From NCBI RefSeq assembly GCF_002240415.1, contig NZ_CP020028.1, positions 5,408,501 through 5,472,500 on the forward strand: a stretch of 64,000 nucleotides of DNA. Direction: 5' to 3'. Under the pieces are notes generated by a model. It saw only the letters and a program-made list of their open reading frames with translations. It did no database searches and was not told the origin of the DNA. A program made the translations under genes and the position numbers. Shown one piece after another: positions 16,117 to 23,436 of the stretch. This DNA comes from Paenibacillus kribbensis. Lineage in GTDB: Bacteria; Bacillota; Bacilli; Paenibacillales; Paenibacillaceae. Within the stretch, counting starts at the first letter, position 1, and each line of letters opens with the position of its first letter.

Positions 16117-16379
16117 AACATCGAGTAAAAAGCAGAGATGCTGGTTTTCGTACTCTTTCTTCTATTGAGGCCCATATTTAAAAAAGGGGAAGGCAAAGGC
16201 GATTCGTATATCCAATATCTCAGCCAAACCGAGGCATGGAGTCCTGTACATCTGGGAAAGGTGAGTTCATGGCTCTTATTAGTACAAACTACAAAAAAAT
16301 CAGTTAAATTTTATATATTTAGCGAAATAGGGAAGTATAATATTAGAAAAATGCAGGATGTCAAAACTAGGAGGAAATC

Positions 16380-16775
16380 ATGGGCCGACTCGTTCATTTC
16401 GAAATTCATGTAGATGACATGGAACGTGCCAAGAAGTTTTATGGCGAGGTATTTGGATGGACATTTGAGGATTGGAGTGACTATGCTGGAACGCCTTATT
16501 TTGGAGCTGTGACAGGCGATGCAAATGAACCCGGAATCAACGGGGCTTTGATGCAGCGTCAAGGTGCTTCCCCCCAACCTAGTCAGGCTATGAATGGTTA
16601 TGCATGCACTATGGGAGTGGAAGATTACGATTCTACTGAAACAAAAATTCTTAATCTTGGAGGCAAACTTGCACTGCCAAAGCATGCACTGCCTGGAATG
16701 GCGTGGCAAGGGTATTACATGGACACAGAAGGAAATATTTTTGGTATTCATCAGCCAGATGAGCATGCAAAATAG
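16380..16775 (+). CDS. VOC-family (glyoxalase/bleomycin resistance-like) protein
   Basis: A 131-residue single VOC protein. The opening VHFEIHVDDMERAKKFYGEV and the C-terminal MDTEGNIFGIHQPD give the metal-ligand His and Glu positions of this family. TAGGAGGA lies 6 bases before the ATG. It is followed directly by a strong hairpin. Proteins of this kind include lactoylglutathione-lyase-like and drug-binding members; here it is grouped with other electrophile-related genes inside the ssrA-flanked segment. Exact substrate unknown. Confidence 0.85.
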   Translation: MGRLVHFEIHVDDMERAKKFYGEVFGWTFEDWSDYAGTPYFGAVTGDANEPGINGALMQRQGASPQPSQAMNGYACTMGVEDYDSTETKILNLGGKLALPKHALPGMAWQGYYMDTEGNIFGIHQPDEHAK

Positions 16776-16786
16776 AGTTATACAAC

Positions 16787-16816
16787 AATAGCCCGACCTC
16801 ACACGGTCGGGCTATT
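16787..16816 (+). terminator. Hairpin after the VOC gene
   Basis: A perfect 12-base stem (AATAGCCCGACC/GGTCGGGCTATT) with a 6-base loop begins 11 bases past the stop. A T run is poor, so it may act as a terminator or as an mRNA-stabilising structure. Confidence 0.65.
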
Positions 16817-16976
16817 ATACGTTCGTTCAAGTAGCGATAGAGCGTCTGTCGGTAAACAATACAGCTACGGAAAAGGACCTGAGCATTCATCAGAGTTAGA
16901 GCAAGTTAAGGCACAAAATTAATCATAAACATGTGCAAATCAATTCGGTGTTTTGGTCCCTATCTCATCAGATAAT

Positions 16977-19127
16977 CTATTTCAATTCCATGTAATAAAG
17001 ATTTGTAGGACTATCTTTTGTAATGGTATGTGCGCCAGGAGCAAGTGATACGCTGACAATACCATCAGTTATTGGATAACTGGTTCCATCAACCTTGATT
17101 TTTGTTCCGTCTGCTGAACTAAACACCAATGTTAATGTTGAAGCTTCCGTAGTGGTAAACCCAATACTGGTTGAGCTCTCGATTTTTAAGCATTGAGTTA
17201 GAGTCAAACCATTATACTCTACAGTTCCCTTGTTTGCCGAAAGATTCCCTTTAATATCAAATAAGTAACTATTAGTTCCAGATATAGTAAAGTTATGAAC
17301 CCGTTCTCCAGGTGTTGGTACCGGAACAGGAGTCGGTGTCGGTTCTGGGGTTGGTTCTGGAGTTGGCCCCGGTGTCGGTTCCGGAATAGGCGTTGGTGTT
17401 GGTTCCGGAGTTGGTTCTGAAATAGGAGTCGGCGTTGGCTCCGTTGGGATTGAATCCCCCCCTACAGACACAAGTTGAGTTGTGTAGCTTCTTATTTTAG
17501 CCATTAGAGCTGAATTGAGTGCATACGACGTGTCATCAACGGAATTATCAAATTCCCATGTAAAGTCTCCGTTATTTAGGCGTCCAGCTTTTGCAGTAAC
17601 AATTTGTTCAACATCGCTTACATTATCAATGTCAGCACCATTTACTCCAGTATCAACGCTTGTATCAAAGTTGTTATACGCTGTCCCTCCTTTTAATGCT
17701 TTGTATGAGCTTGGTACGGTCTCATTTCTCGACGAAGCTAAGTACGCATCAAATGAGCTTTTATTTGCCGGAGCTGTCCCGTTATTGGAGTTTGCATAAA
17801 TCAGACTGGCAGCATCAACTATACTATTGTTGTAGGCCTTAATCACACCTCCGTTTTCGCCCGAAAATGTACCTTCCCCTAAAGCATCCGTACCTTGCAA
17901 AGAGCTCAGCATTGGATATTTAGCATGTCTAAAATAATTAGATTCTACAAAGGCTGAAGCTCCCATTGTAGCACCGACACCATATTTTGAAACTCCATCA
18001 AAGAAGTTATTATATATATGAACAGATGCCACTCTTATACGTGGATGACGGGAGTCTGAATGATCAAACCAGTTATGGTGGAAGGTGACAAAGAATTCTG
18101 ACGATTCACTTAAGCCGACCAAAGCTGATTTTCCTGAATCCCAGTAGTGATTATAAGAGATTGTAATATACGTCGATCCATTTTTAACGTCTGTGGAACC
18201 ATCTCCCTTTGCTTGGTCAGCATCTCCTCCTGCAGATCCATAGAATATATCATTATTATGCACCCAAACATTCGCATTTCCTGTATCCATTGAAATACCG
18301 TCATCAGGGAACAACATCAGACCCAGATTTCTCACTTCCACATTTCCGACATATCTAAGAAGTATTCCCCATCCGTAAGCATAAGCATCGTCTCCGATAC
18401 CTTCAACCGTCATATTCATTTCCGAATAATTTTTTTTGCCTTTTACTTGAAGATATCCACTGCTATTCAGTTGTCCTTTCATGTCATCTTCTGTAACTTT
18501 CCCAATAAATCTGATTGCAAGTGGTGTTGTATCATAGCCTTTTTGTCTTAATGCCAAAATCTCGCCCAGACCAACACCTTTTTGAACACGACCTGAGCTA
18601 TTGATTTTCACATCGAGGGTCAATGTTTGTGCAGTCTTGGATGTTACATAAAGAACCTGGGCACCATTCTTAAGTGTTCCGTCTTCATTATAAGCACCCG
18701 AGCCCGTGCCATATTGCGATTTTGATGAGAAAGCAAATCCGGATCTATCATATGACGCTACGGATAGCTTTTTTGAAACAGCACTTACCGTTGATCCGCC
18801 TGGCAGCCTGGCTTCAACCTTCATTACATAATCTCCAGCTGCAAGACCTACGGCATCAGCTCTCCAATAGGAAGGGTATTTTCGGATTAATTCACTATCA
18901 ATTTGTTGATAGTAAGAATCTGACGCGTTTACAGGTTTAACATATACATTATATCCCTCCGCATTGCTTTCAGGTGACCATTCTACATACGCAGTTTCAT
19001 TCCAGCCTCCACCGTCGATGATCGAAAGACCAGCAGCATAAATTTTAGTACCTTGCAATCCTATTAAAGATATTACAAGAGAAAACAATAAAACAATACT
19101 CATTACATTTGTAATCCTCTTTTTCAT
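16977..19127 (-). CDS. Secreted pectate lyase, polysaccharide lyase family 1 type, with Pro/Thr linker and C-terminal domain
   Basis: The protein has 716 residues. A signal peptide (MKKR then a hydrophobic core, about 1-30) is followed by a fibronectin-like stretch (AYVEWSPESNAEGYNVYVKP) and the right-handed beta-helix lyase domain (about 120-530). Within it, NVWVHNNDIF, YITISYNHYWDSGKSALVG, TFHHNWFDHSDSRHPRIR and VHIYNNFFDG carry the calcium-binding and catalytic Arg regions. A PTPEPTPTP linker (about 545-600) joins a C-terminal beta domain that may bind carbohydrate. ATG at 19127 has GGGAGG upstream. It degrades polygalacturonate of plant cell walls by beta-elimination. It lies in the older ssrA-flanked segment. 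Confidence 0.9.
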   Translation of the reverse strand: MKKRITNVMSIVLLFSLVISLIGLQGTKIYAAGLSIIDGGGWNETAYVEWSPESNAEGYNVYVKPVNASDSYYQQIDSELIRKYPSYWRADAVGLAAGDYVMKVEARLPGGSTVSAVSKKLSVASYDRSGFAFSSKSQYGTGSGAYNEDGTLKNGAQVLYVTSKTAQTLTLDVKINSSGRVQKGVGLGEILALRQKGYDTTPLAIRFIGKVTEDDMKGQLNSSGYLQVKGKKNYSEMNMTVEGIGDDAYAYGWGILLRYVGNVEVRNLGLMLFPDDGISMDTGNANVWVHNNDIFYGSAGGDADQAKGDGSTDVKNGSTYITISYNHYWDSGKSALVGLSESSEFFVTFHHNWFDHSDSRHPRIRVASVHIYNNFFDGVSKYGVGATMGASAFVESNYFRHAKYPMLSSLQGTDALGEGTFSGENGGVIKAYNNSIVDAASLIYANSNNGTAPANKSSFDAYLASSRNETVPSSYKALKGGTAYNNFDTSVDTGVNGADIDNVSDVEQIVTAKAGRLNNGDFTWEFDNSVDDTSYALNSALMAKIRSYTTQLVSVGGDSIPTEPTPTPISEPTPEPTPTPIPEPTPGPTPEPTPEPTPTPVPVPTPGERVHNFTISGTNSYLFDIKGNLSANKGTVEYNGLTLTQCLKIESSTSIGFTTTEASTLTLVFSSADGTKIKVDGTSYPITDGIVSVSLAPGAHTITKDSPTNLYYMELK
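17300..17450 (-). repeat. Tandem repeats coding the Pro-Thr-Glu linker of the pectate lyase
   Basis: Short units of 6 to 12 bases on the GGTGTTGGTTCCGGA theme repeat many times and encode PTPEPTPTP-type segments. Such tracts can change length by slippage. Confidence 0.8.
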
Positions 19128-19524
19128 TTCCAATCCTCCCAAATTTGATTTGTTGCATACACCATTGAACCGTTATCAAAATACCGACAAGTTTCTCGAT
19201 CCACCTCCCCTCGTGTAATCATATTAATGAAACACATCCAAACTTTATAATGAGAAAAAAGTCACAATACATGAGTCAAACTAATGCGACTTACATTCAA
19301 ACTACAGCGTCTATCCATAATCTTCAAGGGGGAGAAATTAGTATTATATAAGACTCTTTCCCATAATTTCGAACTAATTCGTCATCATTCGTCAATATCC
19401 CCCTCCTTTCAACGTCCTAAATTGCGGTGTATATTAGGAGATATTTCCTGGTTCATTTTTGCTAGAAATTAATTGGATGAATATCCCTACGGGTAGAAAT
19501 TTGACACTAACCAGTGCATTTTTC
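19128..19524. other. Non-coding stretch upstream of the pectate lyase
   Basis: I see no gene here. It holds the leader and presumably the promoter of the pectate lyase gene (none clear enough to call) and the left flank of the IS3 remnant, including TTGACACTAACC just before its start. Confidence 0.5.
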
Positions 19525-19915
19525 ATGGCGATAAAAGGTCAAAAGCTTAAGACGTGTGCAGAGGAGCTAAAGATGGAGGCGATCCGCCCGCACGTTAAGG
19601 AAAACTGGACGTACCGACAGATTACGCTCACTTGGGAATACAAGATAAGGTTCGGATGGAGCGTTGAATGTGTAAATCGCGAGAATGGGTGAATTGGGCC
19701 TGCTGGATCAGCGGGGAAGACGAGCCCAATATGCGAATCAGAACCGCTACGTTTAACAGCTCCGGCGGGAAAACGAACTGCTAAAAAAGTGTTTGGGAAT
19801 CTGGAGGCAGGAGGGAAAGTCAGCCGAACCAAATATGCCGAAGACTTCACGGTAGACATGGTCAATCACAAATACGTATTTGAGGAATTGGCCGAAATAA
19901 TTAAGAAGTATTGTG
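19525..19915 (+). pseudogene. Degenerate IS3-family transposase OrfA with start of OrfB
   Basis: Three frames must be joined to read the protein. Frame 1 gives MAIKGQKLKTCAEELKMEAI and ENWTYRQIT. A shifted frame gives HLGIQDKVRMER. A third gives MGELGLLDQRGRRAQYANQ, then NRYV, a stop, and QLRRENELLKKCLGIWRQEG. This is the helix-turn-helix and leucine-zipper OrfA common in Paenibacillus IS3 elements. From about 19858, MVNHKYVFEELAE resembles the first residues of OrfB; the rest is missing. At least two frameshifts and two stops make it inactive. It lies just left of an ssrA 3'-end copy. Confidence 0.75.
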
Positions 19916-19941
19916 TGGTAATTAAATCATACGGAGATGCA

Positions 19942-19969
19942 AAAAAGCGACCGAGGCAGGTCGCTTTTT
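19942..19969. terminator. Terminator next to the displaced ssrA 3' end
   Basis: The stem AAAAAGCGACC/GGTCGCTTTTT with a 6-base loop is followed by T runs on both strands. It sits 12 bases beyond the displaced ssrA end in the direction of ssrA transcription, so it may be the former ssrA terminator moved together with that end. Confidence 0.75.
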
Positions 19970-19980
19970 CTAGTGGTATA

Positions 19981-20066
19981 AATGGAGGAAAGGGGAGTCG
20001 AACCCTGCCCAAAAATATCGCCACACAGGCTTCTACGGGTGTAGTCACGGTTTTGATGTCACCCTA
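19981..20066 (-). repeat. Displaced ssrA 3' end (inner attachment-site copy)
   Basis: About 85 bases align to the intact tmRNA 3' end at 22053-22138 in the same orientation: ATGGAGG, AGGGGAGTCGAACCC, and GCTTCTACGGGTGTAGTCAC followed by GTTTTGATGTCACCC. By eye about 85% of positions match, with one single-base gap. Differences cluster in the paired stem region and look like those between tmRNAs of different species more than random decay. The 5' part of a tmRNA is absent. It marks the left end of the 2.07-kb segment carrying the GIY-YIG/DUF2075 gene. Confidence 0.8.
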
Positions 20067-20304
20067 GCAAGGGTTCGTTGTATAGCTCGTTTACTTGCCT
20101 TAACCTACTACTAATCTTTTCGGCTGGGGATGATCGTCCGAGCCAACTATTGGAGGCACCGAGAACTGCACTTGGATACAGCTAGTATAATCACTCCCTT
20201 TATATGGATAACTGCCAGCATTCACTTTGACAACAACACAATATTTTGCAAAGATAATTTTACAAGAACCGTGAACCCCAAATTAACCCCCAGTAGGAGG
20301 AATT
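20067..20304. other. Leader region of the GIY-YIG/DUF2075 gene
   Basis: No gene is seen. The left part may continue the donor-type ssrA pseudoknot region (the minus strand contains a GGCTCGG ... CCCAGCC hairpin near 20120-20145). The right part is AT-rich and must carry the promoter of the rightward gene; no box pair is clear. Confidence 0.45.
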
Positions 20305-21927
20305 ATGTTTAAGATAGAAACCTATGATTATACCAATAAAAACTTTGATGAATGGGACATCCCTTTTGACTATCACTGCGTCTACATATTAGAAAATGGT
20401 AAAGAGGCCTACATTGGTGAAACCAACAACTCCATCAGAAGAGCGAAGGAACACGCTAGCAACTCCCAAAAAAATAAGAATAAAAAATACCTTTTTAACA
20501 AAATGCATATAATTACTGGATCACCAATGGAGGAAACACCAGCCAAGCATTATGAAAACCTGCTAATAAAACTAATGAAGGTTGATAAAAAGTTTCATAT
20601 TGTAAATGGAAGTGACGGCCAAAAGCCGCATTACCAAAGAAAGAATGATTTTGAACGGCATTTTGATAAGCTATGGTTCCAGCTTGAAGAAAAAGGGCTG
20701 GTAAAAACGAAAGAATTTAATACGATCATTAACTCAAATGCATATAAGTACTCTCCTCATACTACCCTAACCGAAGAACAACACAAGACCTTAACAAGTA
20801 TTGTTCACACCATTGATTCAGGTGAGACTCTACCACATGAACCGACTTTCAATACAAGGCCAATTCTCATAAGAGGTGATGCGGGAACCGGGAAAACTGT
20901 TGTAGCCACTTCACTGTTCCATTATTTAAAAAGCAATGAGCGTTATAGAGATAAAAAAATCGCATTGGTGTATGCAAATCCCTGCACTCGCAGCGAAATT
21001 CAAGAAGTTTTTAAGAATACGGAGGGGTTGAGCAAAAAAGACGTTATCAGCCCAGTGGAAGTCACCAAACAACACTACGACATTATTATTTGCGATGAAG
21101 CCCAACGACTGAGAAGAGGTAAAAATCTCGGAATGTATTACGTACATTTTAAAACAGGGAATGTCCGACTCGGATTCGATAAAACACACGATGAATTGGA
21201 TTGGATTATGGCTAATTCCAACTGCCAGATTCTATTCTATGACGGAAAACAAAGTACAAGTCCTTCCGACATAACACGCGAACAATTTGAAGAAAGACTG
21301 TATGAAAGAAAGCGGGGGATTCGTCCTATAGAGCTAGATGAACAGATGCGAATAAAAGCTGGCGATAGCTATGTCCCTTACATCTACGATGTGCTTTATC
21401 AAAAAACTACTAACAATCTTGCATTTGAAAACTATGATTTTAAACTTTTCACCTCGTTTTCCGATATGGTGAACGCCCTTGATGTAAAGGAAAAAGACAT
21501 GGGGCTATGCAGGCTTTGTACAGGATATGCTTGGGAATGGAAAGGTAAAGAAGACAACAAATTAGTAGATATCTGTATTGACGGTGTTAACATTAAATGG
21601 AACAGTCAGACAGGCGGTTGGTTAAGCAATTTAAATGCTAAAAAAGAGATGGGTAGTATTTATACATTGCCTGGACTTGATTTAAACTATGCCGGAGTTA
21701 TTATTGGTCCAGATCTCGTTTTTGATAAATTGGACAATATGATAAAAATAAATAAGGATAATTTTTTCGACAACAAAGTAAAGAATGGAATAACTGTTGA
21801 AGAACTGAAAGCTTACATTCTTAATACATATGCGGTTTTTCTAACTCGTGGTATCAGAGGAACATACATCTATGTTTGTGACGATAACCTAAGAGAGTAT
21901 TTTGAGAGGTATATTCCTTATTACTAA
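20305..21927 (+). CDS. GIY-YIG nuclease domain fused to DUF2075 P-loop ATPase/helicase
   Basis: The protein has 540 residues. A GIY-YIG endonuclease-like domain occupies about 20-110: V26-Y27-I28, Y36-I37-G38, R45/R46, E49 and a candidate metal-binding Glu at 84. A DUF2075 superfamily 1-like motor follows: Walker A GDAGTGKT (191-198), Walker B DIIICDEAQ (259-267) and the C-terminal LTRGIRGTYIYVCD (513-526). AGGAGG precedes the ATG. The coding sequence is clearly richer in A and T than the housekeeping genes around it. It is the only gene between two ssrA 3' ends. A nuclease joined to a motor in a mobile context suggests phage or plasmid defence, but this is inference. Confidence 0.85.
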   Translation: MFKIETYDYTNKNFDEWDIPFDYHCVYILENGKEAYIGETNNSIRRAKEHASNSQKNKNKKYLFNKMHIITGSPMEETPAKHYENLLIKLMKVDKKFHIVNGSDGQKPHYQRKNDFERHFDKLWFQLEEKGLVKTKEFNTIINSNAYKYSPHTTLTEEQHKTLTSIVHTIDSGETLPHEPTFNTRPILIRGDAGTGKTVVATSLFHYLKSNERYRDKKIALVYANPCTRSEIQEVFKNTEGLSKKDVISPVEVTKQHYDIIICDEAQRLRRGKNLGMYYVHFKTGNVRLGFDKTHDELDWIMANSNCQILFYDGKQSTSPSDITREQFEERLYERKRGIRPIELDEQMRIKAGDSYVPYIYDVLYQKTTNNLAFENYDFKLFTSFSDMVNALDVKEKDMGLCRLCTGYAWEWKGKEDNKLVDICIDGVNIKWNSQTGGWLSNLNAKKEMGSIYTLPGLDLNYAGVIIGPDLVFDKLDNMIKINKDNFFDNKVKNGITVEELKAYILNTYAVFLTRGIRGTYIYVCDDNLREYFERYIPYY

Positions 21928-22001
21928 CTACATAAAGTTGCACTCCGGTTGACTTTACCACCGATGCTTATTCTACGAGTCAACCCGCTGCGTCTCCGTA
22001 G

Positions 22002-22043
22002 ACAGCAAAACCCGCTAACCATCAGGTCAGCGGGTTTTGCTGT
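22002..22043. terminator. Bidirectional terminator between the DUF2075 gene and ssrA
   Basis: A 19-base stem (ACAGCAAAACCCGCTAACC/GGTCAGCGGGTTTTGCTGT, one mismatch) with a 4-base loop lies between the converging DUF2075 gene and ssrA. Confidence 0.85.
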
Positions 22044-22053
22044 AATTTCCATA

Positions 22054-22415
22054 TGGAGGCGAGGGGAGTCGAACCCCTGTCCGAAGATAACGACACATAA
22101 GCTTCTACGGGTGTAGTCACAGTTTTGATGTCACCCGAGTACCGCCCCGTAACCGGCTGTACGTTGGGTCAGCCTGATTGTCTTCTTCAGCACACCCCAG
22201 GCGGAGATGTGACAGCGTATCCCACTATAGGTTAGCCCCTACATCCGGCACATGGGCGATGCAGGAGAGGAGCACGCTCACAGGTTATTAAGCTGCGAAA
22301 GCGTAGTTGTTTTGTTGTTTGCCGTTTAATAGGCTTTAGCGTTGATGAAGCGGACGCGTCCCCACTACCCGCTACCCATGCTCGAACTATCCCCGTCGAA
22401 TCCATAAACGCCCCC
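22054..22415 (-). ncRNA. ssrA: tmRNA
   Basis: The 5' end GGGGGCGTTTATGGATTCGA and the 3' end GGGGTTCGACTCCCC then CGCCTCCA form the alanyl tRNA-like domain, with a 7-base acceptor stem and a GGGGATAG D-loop-like region. The resume codon and tag reading frame at 22288-22323 encode GKQQNNYAFAA and a TAA stop, giving AGKQQNNYAFAA with the first alanine. Pseudoknot segments fill the rest. About 362 bases is normal. CCA is not encoded, so it must be added after processing. It rescues stalled ribosomes with SmpB, whose gene lies 260 bases upstream; RNase R, also nearby, degrades the faulty mRNAs. Confidence 0.96.
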
Positions 22416-22674
22416 TCATTAAAAAAGGGCTCCACGGATTAATCCGGAAATACCGGAGCATAAGCATGCATAATATCGGAAGCTGAATCCTGAGATTCAA
22501 CAGTCGAACCAAGTTGAACACAAAATACATTTGAAAACTTACTACTTCGTTAGTATACCATATTACATGTCATAACGAAACGGAATGAAGCCATTTCAGC
22601 TCGATAAAATAGCACCATTACAGGAACAAGTAGCTTATCCACGTAATTTGTACCATACATGATAATGCAGCAAC

Positions 22675-23154
22675 CTATCTCGCAATTTTTTGCTTCTCAC
22701 GCAGAGCGCGTTGGATATCACGCTGTGCATCGCGTTTGGCAGCCGTTTCCCGCTTGTCATACTGCTTTTTACCTCTGCCCAATCCAAGCAGCAGTTTGGC
22801 ATAGCCGTTGCGCACGTAAATCTTGAGCGGTACGATCGTATAGCCTTCCTGTTTGGACAGACCGATAAGCTTACGAATCTGCTCTTTGTGCAGCAGTAGC
22901 TTACGCGTACGCGTCGGATCGGTTGGATTGTTGCGATTACCTTGCTCAAAGGGACTGATGTGCATATTGTGAATATGAATCTCGCCATTACGGATCGTAG
23001 CAAAAGCATCACTGATGTTGGATCGACCATTCCGCAAGGACTTGATCTCCGTTCCCGTTAACACCATGCCCGCCTCGTAGGTGTCCTCAATAAAATAGTC
23101 ATGGGAAGCTTTTTTGTTCTGGGCGAGCACTTTCCCGTCTGCCTTCTTACCCAT
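22675..23154 (-). CDS. smpB: SsrA-binding protein SmpB
   Basis: At 159 residues this is the normal length. Family blocks are all present: [52 protein letters not shown] and the basic C-terminal tail [19 protein letters not shown]. The ATG at 23154 has AAGGAGTG upstream; a longer reading would add 10 residues. SmpB binds the tRNA-like domain of tmRNA and places it in the empty ribosomal A site. It lies between rnr and ssrA, the classic Bacillales arrangement. Confidence 0.97.
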   Translation of the reverse strand: MGKKADGKVLAQNKKASHDYFIEDTYEAGMVLTGTEIKSLRNGRSNISDAFATIRNGEIHIHNMHISPFEQGNRNNPTDPTRTRKLLLHKEQIRKLIGLSKQEGYTIVPLKIYVRNGYAKLLLGLGRGKKQYDKRETAAKRDAQRDIQRALREKQKIAR

Positions 23155-23327
23155 GAATACCACTCCTTTGAATAACGTAATCAACTTCTAAATCCAAGCA
23201 TTTCATCTGATGGCTACCAAGCTCCACCTAGAAACATATTGTAACAAAATTCAGATGGTAAAAGCAAGAAAGACAAGCTCTCACTCCTGCACTCGCGATT
23301 CATATGATTTACATACTTCAAAAACAA

Positions 23328-23363
23328 AGTGGCCTCCATCTATCACAGCAGACGGAAGCCACT
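23328..23363 (-). terminator. Terminator of rnr
   Basis: On the minus strand the stem AGTGGCTTCCGTCT pairs with AGATGGAGGCCACT (G-T pairs included), followed by TTTGTTTTTG, about 75 bases after the rnr stop. Confidence 0.75.
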
Positions 23364-23436
23364 CTCGTACATACCCTAGAATCAGCTTTACACGCTGAAA
23401 CAATCAATTCAGCCAGCAATAAGCGGTCTATCCTGA

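Noticed and set aside
16138..16413. 91-residue plus-strand frame before the VOC gene
   Set aside because: It overlaps the VOC gene start and has no ribosome binding site or family similarity that I can see.
22232..22435. 67-residue minus-strand frame within ssrA
   Set aside because: Lies inside the tmRNA gene; the only translated part there is the short tag.
22500..22640. Promoter of ssrA
   Set aside because: A TATACT box is visible near 22555-22560 on the minus strand but no fitting -35 box, and the distance to the mature end is long.
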